NCBI RefSeq assembly: GCF_963678635.1
Contig: NC_087066.1
Location: 30,385,301-30,449,300, forward strand
Origin: Symsagittifera roscoffensis
Lineage: Eukaryota; Xenacoelomorpha; Acoela; Convolutidae
DNA length: 64,000 nt
Reading direction: 5' to 3'
The notes below the pieces were generated by a model. That model searched no databases, was not told the DNA's origin, and saw only the letters and a list, made by a program, of their open reading frames with translations. Every line of letters starts with the position of its first letter. The first letter of the stretch is position 1. The position numbers and the translations under genes are program-made. Below, one piece after another: positions 12,638 to 26,060 of the stretch.

Positions 12638-13842
12638 GTGAGATTTTTTCTCGTAAATTTTGTTATAAAACTGTTTTCCGAATGATCTTTATACTATTAA
12701 TGTCAACGATTCTTAAGTTCTTTTTTTCGATCAAAGTTCTTTTTTTTTCGGCTATCCTCGTTTATTTTTAATTATATTCAAATTTTTAGCAGAAGGTACA
12801 GCCTGTTGGCGAAGAAAGAAACCAAATTGCGCACACAAATTGTGAAATACTTATAATTTGAAGGTTATTTTTAACAGTTGATGAACAACTTATAAAAAGT
12901 GATCGACGTCCAGTATTGAAAAAATATTTTTTTTCAATTTTTTCAGGTTTTTTAATCTAATACGCCTGTTTTCTCAAATTAGGCTAGTTTCATCAAAAGG
13001 TGTCAATCATAAACTATTTACGTATTACAGAACTTATTGCCAAATAAGGGTAGTCGGTTGCAGTGCTGTTTTTTGCTTGTTCAGTGAAGGCCGATCTGTA
13101 TGAAAACTTATGAAAAACATTACGCATATTTGAGAACAATTGTTATCAAAAAATTATCGGAAAGCAAAAAAACATCAAAAGACTAATTAATTGGGTTATT
13201 ATTATTTTTTAATTTGTATGCAATTTTTTTCGAATCCTTTCGTTTCAAAAAGGCGCTTACAGCAGCAAGCTTCAACAATTATTTTATTGGAGCTAATTAT
13301 TTTTTCATGTCTTGTTTCCGTTTTATACGTTTGCTTGATAGATTTATTTGCTCGAAGTTAGACATAAAACATTGTCTTTTTTATTTGTCACTCTAATGAG
13401 GATTCTGTTTTAGCATTTTACATAGGATTCTAATCAATACTGCATGCGTTTTAAAACATGAACTTGACCCTTTCCAATTATATCTTTTGGGACCTGATTT
13501 TGCGTAGGAAACAAAAAAGAAGGAAAATACTAGGCGTAAAAAAAAACAAAAAAGAGAAAAAATCTAGGGTGTTTTGTGTAGATACAAATTTGTTCACGCT
13601 CAATTTTTTTTTACGGTTCGCTTTTTGATGTTTTAAAATTCGCCTCATTTTGTTTGTTAAAAATAAGGGAAGCTCCATCATTGAACAGCAAAAGTTTATA
13701 GGTCACGAAAACATGACAAATTTCTAGTTTCGAAAGTGGAATATAGTTTACAATTTTCCCAGAAAAATAAAAAAATTTCTTTGCGTTTTTTTGTGGACGC
13801 AATCATGTTCGGACCAAAACGAACTAAAATATTTTACAATAG

Positions 13843-14091
13843 AAAAATAAAGATAATTTCGAAAAAAAAATTATCGCTGAAATAGGCCGCGTAACAATTC
13901 CGTTACGAAAAAAGAATCACAAAGAAGATAAAACAAAAGAGATGCGGCCTAGTTTTATCAAGTGTCTCTTCTCCGGACTCACAGAGCAAAACGAGATGGA
14001 GGCTGAGTATGAAAACGTGAGACAAATTCCACCCACGCCTAGACCGATTCTGGATCCGAATGCATGGCGAGAAGAGGCGATACGACAAAAG
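13843..14091 (+). CDS. Unrecognised coding-like segment
   Basis: Open for 83 codons up to TAG at 14092. From the ATG at 13942 it encodes 50 residues: MRPSFIKCLFSGLTEQ then EMEAEYENVRQIPPTPRP and LDPNAWREEAIRQK. The base composition is far GC-richer than the flanks and the protein is well mixed, which argues for real coding sequence. Reading continues open after the TAG for about 40 codons. AAAA|GTAGCA just before the stop could be a donor. I do not recognise the family. Confidence 0.4.
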
Positions 14092-14169
14092 TAGCATAAG
14101 AAAAACGAAGGGAACAAGCTCTCTCTCAAACTCCAGAATTTGCTACCCTCAGCTTCGCTGTTCAAACTA

Positions 14170-17100
14170 ATACTGCAATCATTTTTTTTAATTTCAGCTT
14201 TAGCGTGCCGTCAAATTTTAGCTTAAAGTCTTGTTAATTGCTAACAAAATACTAATCGTGCTATTTTTTACTTCGTTCGTTGAGCTAGAATATTACGTAA
14301 TTTACGAGCTTATCAATTTTTTACTATGAAAATATTTTCATTACTTCAATTGACTTGATTAACTTGAATTAATTTCCTTTTTTTTCAACAGCTGGTACAT
14401 CCGCCCCTGCCATTAACGCCATTTTTGACCAGTTTTTTTAAAAGTTGCAGTGGCGTCGATTTTTTTTGCGTTTGAGGATCTCCTAGTTTTTTCAGGGAGC
14501 TAAAAAACAGAACAAAATGGTCGACTTACAACAACAATCCACGATGACAACCCAAACCCTCCTACCCTAGGGGAAAATTCTATTTCACCACTGTATGCTA
14601 TTTTCTAAGGTTTTCTTGATTATTAGTCTGCTGAATTTGACGAAAACGCGACTCATGCATGTTCTTTTTTGTTTTTACTGCCGTTTTAAAAATAGTAGAA
14701 AAAGGCATTGTTGTTGTTACCAAAGATTTTGAAAATTTGTCGATAATTTTATGCAAGAAAGGAACCAGCTAAGCAAACTTGGCATTAATTAAGGCTGACG
14801 AAGAAAGTCTAACTTCAGAAAAAAAGCACGAGACAAAGGCAGCGCAGCTTGCTGCATAATTATTTCGGAAAATTTAGCTATCATTTTTGTTAGTATCATA
14901 GATTATGACTTTTGAGCAATCGAAGACATTTTAATCACTTTACTTTCAAATAACAGATTAAAAACAGCTACAAACTACATCGAGAAACTTTGTAAACAAA
15001 TCTAGACACGAGGTGTCAAAATACGTAAGAATTTCGAGATAAAAATAAGCTGTTGCTTATCTGGTATGAAAAACATATAAAAAATCTACACTTTTCCGGA
15101 CATTTTCACGGTAACACGTAATTTCAAAACTTTTATTTTGTTTTAATGATTGATTAAGCAAAATTATAAAGCAATAATCTTTAATAAAACACACGTGTTA
15201 AGTCTTTTTCTTAATGAAAAACTAGTGCAATTTTCGAAACATTAGTAAAATATTTTGGAAACTAGAACAATAATTACAACAATAGTGCACTATTTGGATC
15301 ACTAGTGCAATGTCTTTCCTGGAACAACCAAGCAAAAAAGCTTAGAAAGCAAGAATCGCGTGTTAGCATAAAATTTTATCAAATTTGTGTGTTTTGATGA
15401 TTTTTTTAACTTTTTGTATCATAACAGACAAGCAACAACAGCTTACAATGCACTGCTAATCTATTACAAATTATGCAAAAGTGTTCCAAAAAATGGACTA
15501 GTTTGCAAACTTTGCACCGTTTTTTCAAAGATTGCGCTAATTTTTCATATATGGCACGAAAACAATCTACAAGTTTATTTCATGAAATTTCGTGGGTTGA
15601 TACTTGATAATTCCTAAAAGTCTGTAATCATAGCCAGTCACAAAAAAATTGAAAAAGTATGACAAAAAACTACCAGTTTTGAAGTGTAATAGAACGTAGT
15701 TTTCAAAAATTTTGGCAGAAATTATTAATTGTGTTTTTCAGAGTGTCTCAAGTCAAATAAAATGATTTGAATAATTTGAATAGAAAAAAGGTGCAGTATG
15801 TGTGAAGCCCCTAACTGATCTAAACGAGCTGCAAAGGAAAAGTAGAACACCGTGTCTAAGTTGCATAGTTTAATCCTTTTTCTCAACAATTAGCTGACCG
15901 TAAATTAAAATAAAATACGTCCTTGTTTTGGTAATGTTTTAAGAACGCAGGTAAAATGTTTAAAAAACAGGCCAAAAAAGACATTTTTCTTCGCGCGTTC
16001 CCCCGTCAAAATTAATATAAAGGCGCGTTTAGAAAAAATGTAGGGTTCGTTATTGGTATAGGGTAGATTGGTAGGTAGGGTATAATGGCATTGGGTAGAA
16101 TGGTATAGGGTAGTTTGGAATATGGTAGATTGTCCTGCCACCCAGTATTCAAAAACTGAATCATTTGTTCAACCATTTAGGAGGAGTAGATTGACACTTA
16201 TTCAAATATGTACTTTGATAGGTCCATGGCGAAGCACTGTCAAAACTTAAAGTGTATTCGTTGAAACACTTCTGTGCTTCAGAAAGCTGCCCTAAATGTT
16301 TTTGGTGTTGAATTCTATCCATCTATTTTACCACGGTGTATGTGTGACAAATATTTATCATAATTGCCTCATAAGGTTTCAGTAACATCGAACGCAGGGA
16401 AAACTTAGTGCAAACTTAAGTTTAAACAAATTGGTCAATAAATTATTTGGGTCTAGTTTTAATCAGCTATTTGAATTGCACAGCAAACGAAACATAATAG
16501 TAACTGATTCCTATTAATTTTGCTATTTTATATTTTTTTTCTAAAGCTTTTGATCCACACAAAAAAACAATATGTCACATGGTCCAATGGTCCATAAACA
16601 TATGTCACATGGCCCATTTTGAAATCATATTAAACAGTGCAATACATTTTGCAAAATTTTACTCAAGAAATGTCTACCAAATATTACGGTGAGAATACCT
16701 GAGAGTACTGCAGGAAATTTTTATCTTAAAAGTAATGAGAATTATCAATTTGTAATTTTTTTCATTCCATCACAGCAAATTTTATTTAAACCTTTAGAGC
16801 TGGGGACAATATTCACCAGTACCTACCAGAGGCAAAATAAAGGATTCAAAGTCTGATTTTGGCTCGTAGATCTTGTTTTTTTGATTTTTCATTTAAATAA
16901 ATTTCGATAAAAATGAATATTTTTTTCCCGAAGTTCAAGAGTTTTAGAAACTCTAGATAGATAACGTCATTAAAAATTTTTGAGTTTTCAAGCTGATACA
17001 AGCATTCAAGTAAAACACCCCAGCAATTGAGCAAATTAAAAAGCTTGACATTTTTGCTCATGAAGGCAACCAAATCAAATAAATAATAAAGATGGTTCGT

Positions 17101-18240
17101 TTTGGTGGGATGAGATGATTTAAACGAGTTTTGATAGTAAAATAAATAACGTACACTTGAAAAAAAATTTTGATCTAAAATAAATTGAAAAAATAAATAT
17201 GTAATCAGCAAATTTCAAAATAGTTTTCAAAAATATTTTCCGGGAAACTTCTGCCTTTCTTTCTTAAATTTTAATTCCAGAAAAAATCTAGAAAAATCGA
17301 GAACAAGTTTGTTTAGGTAAAACTATTGAACCGTAAGTTTTATAAGTTAAGTTAATCTATTATAAGCCTATTACAAGCCTGCGAATTATGACCAAAAACC
17401 CGTAAACATTTCCAGCTATTTTTTCTCGACGCTGGGAGAATTTTAAAGTTCACAAAATTTCTGATAAATTCTTATATAATAAAAAACTTCTTATAGCAAG
17501 GGTAGCCGGTTACTCTTCAAGTAGCACATCATCGTCTAATCAGTCTTGAAAAAACCCAAAATCAAATTCAGTTAAAGTTGTTTTTCTGCAAAAACGAAAA
17601 AAAAATTTAATAAAAAAAAATTCTAAGCTTCTTTTTTCTTCAGAAAATTTTTGAGTTTTGGAAGTTTGCTTGAGTAAAACTAAATTTCAAAGTCCTAAAA
17701 TTATTATAAATAGACTAATTTCACCCTGTTCGCTCGCTTTACTCTTTCGAAGTCAGACGAATAATCAAAACTTTTTAACCGGTTTTTCTCAACACTGGGA
17801 AATTTTTTTACATTTTTCAATGTCGTTCGAAACACGACTTAAAGTGCTTTTATATGATATATCACTCAGTCCGACGATTAATTGCGTAGCCTGATTTGGC
17901 GTGGAAAACCAAAAAAAAAGAAAAAAGTAGAAAAAAAACACCGGAATCAAAGAACCTCGCCATTTTCAATGATCGGAACAAAAAACTTTCATATTTTTTG
18001 GTGATAGGTTAGATATATAATCTCTACTTAAAATATGGCCCACTGTGGTAACTTCTTTATCTCTTTTCTTCTTATTCGGGAGTAAGAGCAAAAGTATCAG
18101 ACACTAAAATAAATTTTAGTCACAAATAAGTATTGAAAATTCTGCAGAACTTCCGTTACTTTTTTAAAACTATCACCTTAATGAAACAATCAGTTGCTCA
18201 GTTTTGGTGAACACATCGTGTTCGATTTCATCCGATGGCT
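14170..18240. other. AT-rich intergenic or intronic stretch
   Basis: No gene or repeat family recognised apart from a short GGTAGA/GGGTAG-rich run at about 16050-16135. A 121-codon minus frame at 17211-16846 is AT-rich, Phe/Leu/Asn-rich and unconvincing. Confidence 0.4.
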
Positions 18241-18242
18241 CG

Positions 18243-18891
18243 CTATTCGAGAACTGTCACTTCTTTAAGTTCTGGCATTTCCTCGTTCAAGCCCACAAAC
18301 GCTTTGACGAAAAGGTCATCCGCACCATTAGTAGCCTCAAATATTGTCAGTCAGATTATAATTACTAAACTGTCAAACATAGTTTTATAAAACACGAAGA
18401 TATAAAGTGTTCAAGTGGATCTGACAGTTTCCAAAAAATTATTCGTTTTCAAGAGTGCTCTTTGGAAAAATGAGCTTATACTTTGTAACAGCAAGAAAAA
18501 AATTTTTTTTTGGGGCTTCCAATTACACGGATAAGAGTTTGGGCTCTATATTCTTAGTAATTCCCAAATCAAACCATTGCATTTTATCGCCACCCTTTCT
18601 CATCTCAAGTTTTCCTGTTTAAGCTGTTGTTTATGGGTAAGCAGTTTAGGTGAAACCAAAACAAACATTTTGAAACAAAAAAAAACAGATGTTCTGGAAA
18701 TATCTTACAACAATCCTATAATTTGTTCCAGCCACAACTTGTTTTCGACAAGATAGCGCTTCCAATCCCATAGATTCAGCATCCAGCTTTTGTTTTATTT
18801 CGTTTCGCAGAAACCACAGAATTGGGTAGCATTTCCAAGCTGGCAAGACTCTCTCATATTGGCCAGTAGGTTGAAAGAGACCTGAAAGCAT
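18243..18891 (-). CDS. Type-1 cystatin (stefin)-like cysteine protease inhibitor
   Basis: Stefins are small cytosolic inhibitors of papain-like proteases such as cathepsins. Minus-strand exon A (18891-18709) reads MLSGLFQPTG through NEIKQKLDAE to SCRKQVVAGTNYRIV. QVVAG is the central hairpin loop that enters the protease active site, and a Gly lies near the N-terminus as in the family. It ends GTT|GTAAGA. Exon B (18335-18243) starts after TTTGAG, runs ATNGADDLFVKAFVGL and ends with TAG. The joined product is about 91 residues; stefins are about 98. The usual C-terminal end after the last strand is shortened. There is no signal peptide or cystatin disulfide pattern, so type 1 rather than type 2. 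The 5' border is uncertain: an acceptor at 18839 or a start at 18891 both fit. Confidence 0.7.
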
Positions 18892-19114
18892 AACTTTTCA
18901 TGCAAGGAATCTGTGTGTCTTCCGATGGAGCAAAAAACAGAACTTAAATTTTCGACCCTTTTAACCCTCTGAATAACTCTTGAAATAAATGAACATCTCA
19001 CATAAAATCAAAGGTAAAATTACCTTCAAAGCACGATAAAACACCTTAAGTTTAACACGTGATTTTGCACCCTATTTGGTACATCTAAAAACCTGCAAGA
19101 GTATTAACTTTGAG

Positions 19115-19345
19115 CAGGGGCAGATCTAGGATTTTCTCGAGGGAATCAGTTGTGAAAAAAAAATCGATAATTTGATGACCATTTTTGATCGACAAAATTG
19201 AATTTTCGTGTTTCCGGAAAACATTATGAATACCCTATTCCGATTCCCCTCAAAATTACTATATATTGGCGCCAAAGTCTCTTCTAGAAAAATTTTAAGG
19301 TCGGTCGGCCAAAACTGGATGAATTTTAATAGTGCCAAAGGGGGA
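19115..19345. mobile_element. Remnant of the CAGGGG-end hAT-like element
   Basis: Begins CAGGGGCAGATCTAGGATTT, matching one end of the complete element at 45030-45669. Farther in, a CCAAAGGGGGACGC-like stretch also recurs in relatives. The second end and a duplication could not be fixed. Confidence 0.5.
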
Positions 19346-19494
19346 CGCTTTTGTTGGTGAGGAGTTGTGACGATAACTCACTGTTTTGACTAATGGTTAA
19401 GCGGGCAATTTGGTCCTGACTTGGCTAATAACAGAAACTTGGACATTCGGAACACTTTTAAATATAGAGAAAAAGTGCATAGAGCAGATACACT

Positions 19495-19631
<137 letters not shown>

Positions 19632-21084
19632 GCCCAAAAAATATCGAATCATAATTAAGTAACACTCTTGTGAAAAATCAGAAAACACCTAATTGTTAAT
19701 TCACATAACTATTTTGTTGAGATTTTTCAACACTGAAAACATTTATAAGTTTGGGTATGGGTTCTTTTTCATAACATTTACGTTTTTCAAAACTCTTACC
19801 TTTACGAATGCTTAAAGTTTTATACTGAACTCATGCACGTACCATTAAATATTTTTCCGTTTAAACTCGAGAATATTCCAAACACTACAAAAATGGTTAT
19901 TACAATCTTCATCTCTTTTGAAAATTTGCGATTAGTGTTACTTTACTTAACTTAAACTTTATCTTGACTCAAAATGAAAAGGAAAAATCAGTATCTAATA
20001 CAATGTATTTTGAGCATATGTATAGCCCGGTTGTCTGAAAAAAACATAAGGTTGAACGAATAGTTTTAGAAACCGTATATTTCAGCTGTTACTTAGTTTA
20101 CTTAGTTAGTTGTTTAAGATACCAAACATGGCAATTCACATGAAAAGGAAGTGTTTTTGAAATATTTTTCGGTTCCAGAACAAAAAAGTTTTGAAAACCG
20201 TGCAAGTAAAAACTCATGTATGACGATAAATTTTTTTAAGACTGATCACATATGGAAAATGTCGAAAAGTCTAAACAAGCCTGGAGGAATAAAATACACA
20301 CCGACCACAAACATTCCGTCACTTTTTTTCATTGATTGCGTTACAATAAATAAAAAGCGTAACTTCCTTGCTAACAAAAAAAAACGTTGAAACGATTCTT
20401 TTAAACCGAAATGTCACTTTTAGACAAAGAGTTATTGCTTAATGACGGTTTTTGCGGGATGGTCTAATTTGCTCGTCAACCAAGTCCTAGGCCCCTTATT
20501 TAAAGTTGCCCTAAAAAGTTTTGTTGCATTTACTCTTATTTCTTTTTACATTTGTTATTAAAATGTTTATTTTGATTTTACTTTCAACTGGTTTTATAGC
20601 ATTAGTATACCAAAAAAAAATTTAAAGTAATTTTTCACTTTGCTTATTCGGTTCACTTTTTGTATCCTGATGTAGTTGTAGTTTTTTCTTCATAAGGGGA
20701 GAGAAAAGGGGTAACTTTGTAAACATTTTAAAAGACTTTGTAAAAGTTGTTTAGTTTGTAAAAGACTTTCTTTTGTTTAGTCTGAAAAAGAAATTTCCTT
20801 GGCCCTGTTTTTTGGATCAAAAATGCCAGTTTATTATGAAGAACGTCGTCTGAACTAAGTTTTACACTATGGCTTGTTGTTAATTTGGAACCGGTTAGAA
20901 ACTAGTTATTTAAATTATATTCAATTTTCTGTAAAGTATTCATTACTAACCAATCAAAATCCATGACCGTATTTTACTCTGTATTTGAAAACCTGACAAC
21001 CTAGTGGTTCACAAAACTCAATATTAAAAAAATGAAATTAGCTACTTTCTTCTCTCCTGTAACTTTGCAAAAAACCGGTAAATC

Positions 21085-21240
21085 TCTAGGTTTTTTACAC
21101 TGGGAATTATAGGAGTAAGAATAGGATTGATATTGGACTGAGAACTTGCACGAACCTATCGACATCAATTAGATAGCGTGATAAACAGACGGTGTACCCT
21201 GTCCCAGTTTACCCTTTGAGAGGGCCATCCAGGATTTAAA
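21085..21240. repeat. Dispersed repeat R1, copy 2
   Basis: Shares the GGATTGATATTGGACTGA and GATAGCGTGATAAACAGACG cores plus a GGTGTACCCTGTCCC stretch with copies at 0.74-0.99 and 23.2-23.6 kb. Confidence 0.6.
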
Positions 21241-22974
21241 GTCATCTGAGGCGATCAACGAGTCTCGAGCAAGCCTAAATCTAATTCAGCTAGAGTAACA
21301 AATAAACAAATCAAGAGATAAAAATTAGCTTATTTCCACGTCTCAATATGTCTAATGAAGCCTTGAGTCAATCTACAAGATGAATTTCCATCGCAAATCG
21401 GATAGCGACGAAAACCAATTACACGTTGCAAAACAAAAATAGGCACAATCGACGATAGTTTACAACTGAAAATTTATGCAGAAAAAAAATATTATAAAAT
21501 AACCTGCATGAATTGGAGCCGCACATTTAAAAATACATAGCCTTATAACATAGGCAGTGTATTATTACTTAAAATAACTACCAAAAAGAAGTCAATTAAA
21601 ACATATCTAACTCAAAACTTTAAATAAGCAGCAAGTTTTCTGAAAACTTTATTTCTTTTTTACTGATTAATTATTAAACGAAAAGAACCAAAATAAAACA
21701 TAGTTTTTTTTGAATCTTTAGTAGACAAAACGAGTAAAACTTGAAAAACCAGTAGAAAAACGTATTTAACTTTCGTTTTTAAAAACTAATTTAACTTAAA
21801 TACAAGATCATCAAAATTCCTCGATGTGTCTTTAACCTTATTTTTCAAATTTACTTAAGCTCGAAGATCCCAAAGTCTTCTTCTTGATTTTACTTTCAAA
21901 AGTCTTTTAAAATTTTAAATTATAATTTATCAATGACTATACTTGGATCAATATTCTTAATTAATTCCTATTTAGAGATCTTCAAGAATTAGATCATCTA
22001 GGTTTTCCTTGGATGGATCAAATTTAAAACATTCAAATTGAATCAATCAATCAAAATGAATCAAAAAGTTAATAACTTCGGTTACTGATCTTTTGCTTGA
22101 TCGCTATTTTTTGTTTGACCCACGTTCAAAATAAACCATAAAATTAATCAGCTCTAAAAAACTTAAACGATTTTTTTCTGTCTTTATTATACCTAAAACA
22201 TGTAGTTTCATTTAGTAAATTGCAACCCTCATCTCGATCCCCACCTAACTAAGATTAAGAAACCTTAATTGCAGAGAACGCTGCTCAATCCGGAGCAGCA
22301 CACTTCATTTGAAAGAATTGATCTTCTATCTCTCCAACCCCCTTTGCTACGACAAACATACCACCCGAGGATTTAAGATAACGTTCACAAAACAATCAAG
22401 GACTAATTGTTTGAGAAATTATATCAATAAACACCTGGATTGTATATCATTTTTTCGTACGATTTTCTATGTTAAAATCAAAATAGGAGACAAACAAACG
22501 ACAGTTATCCACAATTGTCTCATTAACGAGTCCCGACACAATCTCGTAATAACACCACATAAACACAGAGTAGGTTTTCTGAAATGAAAAAAAAACAATC
22601 GCAAAAAAAAACAAGTTTCACCTACTAACAAAAAACAAATTCTACAGAATCGTTTTTCAAGAAAACAAAAAGCAATTTCAGAATCAATTTATAACAGCAT
22701 ATCTACGTTTCATCAATTCAAAAATTCAAAAACAACAAAACAAAAAAATTTTTTTTAGATGTACGACCATTTTCTGACTATGAAGCCACATCAACATCAT
22801 CTTTAAAAAACAGTAAAAGTAGATTAAAAACACCTAGAGCAAAAAACTAGTCTGAACAAATATATCAAATCAAACCATAAGACAAAATGAATTATAAATT
22901 TCTTATAAATTTATAATTCATAAGGAAACCTTATAAATTAAGACAAGTACAGTTTTGTCACGATTTTAATGAAA

Positions 22975-23190
22975 AAAAAACTTGCTTTGCGTGTCTTTTT
23001 TTAGTTGTATTTTTTCTAAGAAAAGACAACCTTTCGTCTCGCACGGAGTCTTGCTCTAAATTGTGAAATCCACTCCCTGCAATCACCTTTTTGCACATCA
23101 CTTCAATCTCTCTGGACTCACGATAATCCCCAATCATCATATTTTTTTTCACAGGCACTACATTTAACTCTCTCAGAAACTCAGAAAACA
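22975..23190 (-). other. Unrecognised coding-like segment
   Basis: A minus-strand open frame of about 70 residues (start ATG at 23189), rich in Arg, Glu and Lys: for example IGDYRESREIEVMCKKVIAG and SVRDERLSFLRKN. The codon-like composition stands out from the AT-rich flanks. It lies between the other minus-strand BAR-like segments and could be a further exon, but I do not recognise it and saw no convincing splice sites. Confidence 0.25.
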
Positions 23191-23224
23191 CTCCTATATG
23201 AAAAAACTCAGAAGTTTAAAGCTT

Positions 23225-23760
23225 CTCTAGACCCCGAATGGGTGGAACTAGTTTGAAAATAGTTATTTCAATTATATTTTATTTCCTTGTAAAATGTTCA
23301 TTAGTAACCAATCGTGATCCATAACTAAATCCTAATCTAATTTTGTAAGCCTGAGGAAACCCTAGTGGTTCAGAGAATTTATAATGAAGATTCAAATAAG
23401 GTTTATTTTTCTGTCTTCTAATTTTGCAATAAACCCGTAAATCTCTAGATCTTTTGAGACTAGAAAATATAAGAGTAGGAATAGGATTGGTATTGGACTA
23501 ACGAGTTGAAAGAACTTCTCAGGCCGAAAATAGATAGCGTGACAAAAAACTGTAAACCCTATCCGAAGTTCTCTATGAGAAAGGCCCTCCGGGACCTAAA
23601 CTCCCAGGCCCAGTGTTAGATCTATCAGAGCGCGCACAAAGAGCTCTAAGCTTGATTTGAGGCCTGATTGAGTTAGTTGATCATCATTTTGTTTGCTTGG
23701 TTGTATGCTCTTTCAGGAGTTCAAACTTAATATGATAAAAGCCAATAAAAAGCTTGTGAA
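23225..23760. repeat. Dispersed repeat R1, copy 3, with adjoining GAGCTCTAAG repeat
   Basis: Begins CCCCGAATGGGTGGAACTA as at 743. It contains GATAGCGTGACAAAAAACTG and CCCTATCCGAAG and then runs into the stretch shared with 4720-4835. This copy shows how the two repeat pieces join in one longer element. Confidence 0.65.
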
Positions 23761-23994
23761 CTATTTGAGCTATGGGTTATGGTGTATGGCAGTAAAGCAG
23801 TTGAGCAACAGTTTTGACGTTAATCTTAGTTTTTGAGTGCATTAATTTTAACTTTTGTTTGATCACCAAAAGTATAATACCGTTTCTCGATATGATTTTC
23901 ATACTGAACAAACGATGATTAATTTAGCAGTCAATTGGTAACTATGTTCAATAGTGATTATCATTATAAAATATACTTCTTGAGCTATTTATTC

Positions 23995-24162
23995 ATGCAA
24001 CTTGCAATAGACAAAAATGAATCGCTTGAATACCTTACACAAAACGACGAACTGCTCGATCCTGCTTTTAGCGAGGACAGCAATCCTTCTGATGTGGCAG
24101 AAAAAGGGCGGTTCACTCAACTTATCAATGAAATGAAAAGAAAGCAACTATCTAAGCAGAAG
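23995..24162 (+). CDS. Putative first exon, unrecognised acidic protein
   Basis: 56 codons from ATG to AAG|GTATTA. MQLAIDKNESLEYLTQND is followed by an acidic, Ser-rich stretch (FSEDSNPSDVAEKG) and a basic helix (LINEMKRKQLSKQK). Mixed composition and the donor support an exon. No partner exon with matching phase was found with confidence: the open plus-strand segment at 24667-24829 has a different phase. Confidence 0.35.
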
Positions 24163-24663
24163 GTATTACATTAAAGCTAAATGTCGCATCATTCATTTAC
24201 TTTTCGCAACTTAAGGCTTTATGTCGCAACTTAAGGCTTCATAAGGAATAAGTACATATCCTTACCGGGATTATCCATTTTCCATCTTTAGCCAAAAAAC
24301 TTCCAATTGATAAAATGGCGAAAAAATTGTTTCAGATTGTTCATTCGAATTTGACCGACACAATGGTTTTTTTTTTCTAGGAAACAGGTTATAAAATACG
24401 TTCGCAATTTTGATTTCTTTGGCGAAGAAAAACCGCATACATTTTTTTGGAAACTTGTTGATCAATGCAAGCATAATCAATACAAAATGGTCAGCAAAAA
24501 ATTCTAGAACATACGGAAGTTTTGTTTTTTGAATTATTTACATAAGAAAACCTTTTGTGAAAAAAATAAAATTGAAGTTCGATAACGTTAAATGGCCAAA
24601 TTTTAGAAAGGAGCCTTCAAAAAAACGACAGTCTTTTTCGTAGCCAAAGAAAAGTTTCAAAAC

Positions 24664-24829
24664 CTCAGACTGAAGTGCTTGGACGGGTTCTTCAATTTCC
24701 GTTCTGACAACCTCACAGAGCAAACTACGTCTTTCTGCTCTTGTGTGCACATGTTCGACGAAGCGTCAAAGAGTCTCGAAGGAAAAGATTTTCTCCCGTG
24801 TTGCTATCCATTTGCCCATGAAGTGTGTG
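24664..24829 (-). pseudogene. BAR-like (CIBAR/FAM92-like) exon with a one-base frameshift
   Basis: Minus strand, with acceptor GGTTTTACAG and a GAG|GTTTTG end. The first frame reads MDSNTGENLFLRDSL. The frame then shifts by one base near 24768 and continues RFVEHVHTRAERRSLLCEVV then RTEIEEPVQALQSE. The two parts together follow the middle helix of CIBAR-type BAR domains, where an Arg-rich helix leads to V(V/I)EP(L/V). The shift may be decay or a sequencing error. The plus strand is also open here (24679-24876), so strand choice rests on the helix pattern. Confidence 0.35.
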
Positions 24830-25534
24830 CTGTAAAACCAAATATCGAAAAAAGTTATTCAGGTTTAAAAAATTAAATAATTAAAAATTCATCATGTGTT
24901 GAACACAATTATAGATCAATTTTTTGCACCTGAGGCAATAAATATTTTGCCGCAAGGGGCAGTTGACACAATTTCAAAAAGTCACAACTCGTCGCAGAGC
25001 AATTTACCTTAATGATAAGTAAAAAAAAACAACTCGAAATTTATTGGCTCAGCGACACCCAGCGACCAAACGGCTTTGTCTTACCAAGTGGGGCGTTTAA
25101 TTGGCTTGAAATAATAAAAAAGTACTTAGTGTTTAAAAAAATTCGAAGTGTCAATTGCCTCAAATATGTCAATGAAATTATTAACTGACTCACTGGATTG
25201 ATCGGACATTATTTTTTTACAAAAAAAATTGTAGATACTCATATACTTCTTGTTCGAAAAGGAAGCACTTTTTTTTTCATTGGGTCCTATATTTCGTACT
25301 TCTTCAAAATTTTTCATTTTAAAAAATATCCGCAAGACAAAAAACTCTGCTGACGCTGTAGGACTATTAAAATGGTTTTATTTGAGTGCCATAAACGAAA
25401 AAAGCATGCAGATAAATGCTTTTTTTTAACTTTAAGGTTTGCAGTAACAATTTTTACCAAGCAATTTTCTTGTATTGTATATAATTGAGATACGTTTATT
25501 AGGTCAATGATTTAAAGTAACTTTTCCTTAATTA

Positions 25535-26060
25535 GGTCAATATGTCTCGAAAACCTTACACCTAAATACTCGATATTTTTGGTTTTTCGAGAAGATGTTT
25601 CATTTGATTTGTGGAACCTTTTTCTCCGCTTGTAATCATTAAATAAACTTTCTCTGTTATCAGTAAAAATTTATTTGCTGGCATCGGCATTCAAAATACT
25701 TTCAGATTTCTGTAATGCTGCGGAAAAATCATTTATATAGAGTAGGCAAAACATTGAGCCAATTAGTGACCCTTGCGGGACTCCAGTTTTAATTGGTTTC
25801 ATGCTAGACTGAGCAGCTTGATGGCAAAAAACTAATCTATTAGGGAGAAAAGTGTTTAGAAATGGGTGAATTGGAGCCATTAAGCTTGGCATTTGACATT
25901 TAGAACTAAATGATCAACTACATCAAAGGCTTTGGACAGATCTAAAACAATCAAAATATACACGTTTTGTGCTTGCCCTCTCAAATATTTCTAAGAGATC
26001 CACTATTGAATCAATCCAACTTCTACATATATTTCGAGGTTTTCATTTGCATCTCTTATT
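25535..26060 (-). pseudogene. LINE (non-LTR retrotransposon) reverse transcriptase relic
   Basis: Minus strand. ILIVLDLSKAFDVVDHLVL is the RT palm start seen in LINEs (LDxSKAFDxVDH). A stop follows, then an open frame with KTGVPQGSLIGSMFCLLYIN, the GVPQGSxLGPxLFxxYIND motif. The catalytic F/YADD box appears only as a decayed ILNADAS. Farther on, NIEYLGVRFSRHID matches the YLGV segment. It is 5' and 3' truncated and inactive. Confidence 0.85.

Noticed and set aside
24667-24829. Plus-strand exon reading LKCLDGFFNFRSDNLTEQ with AG acceptor and GT donor
   Set aside because: Possible, but the minus-strand helix pattern is better and its phase does not match the plus-strand exon at 23995-24162.
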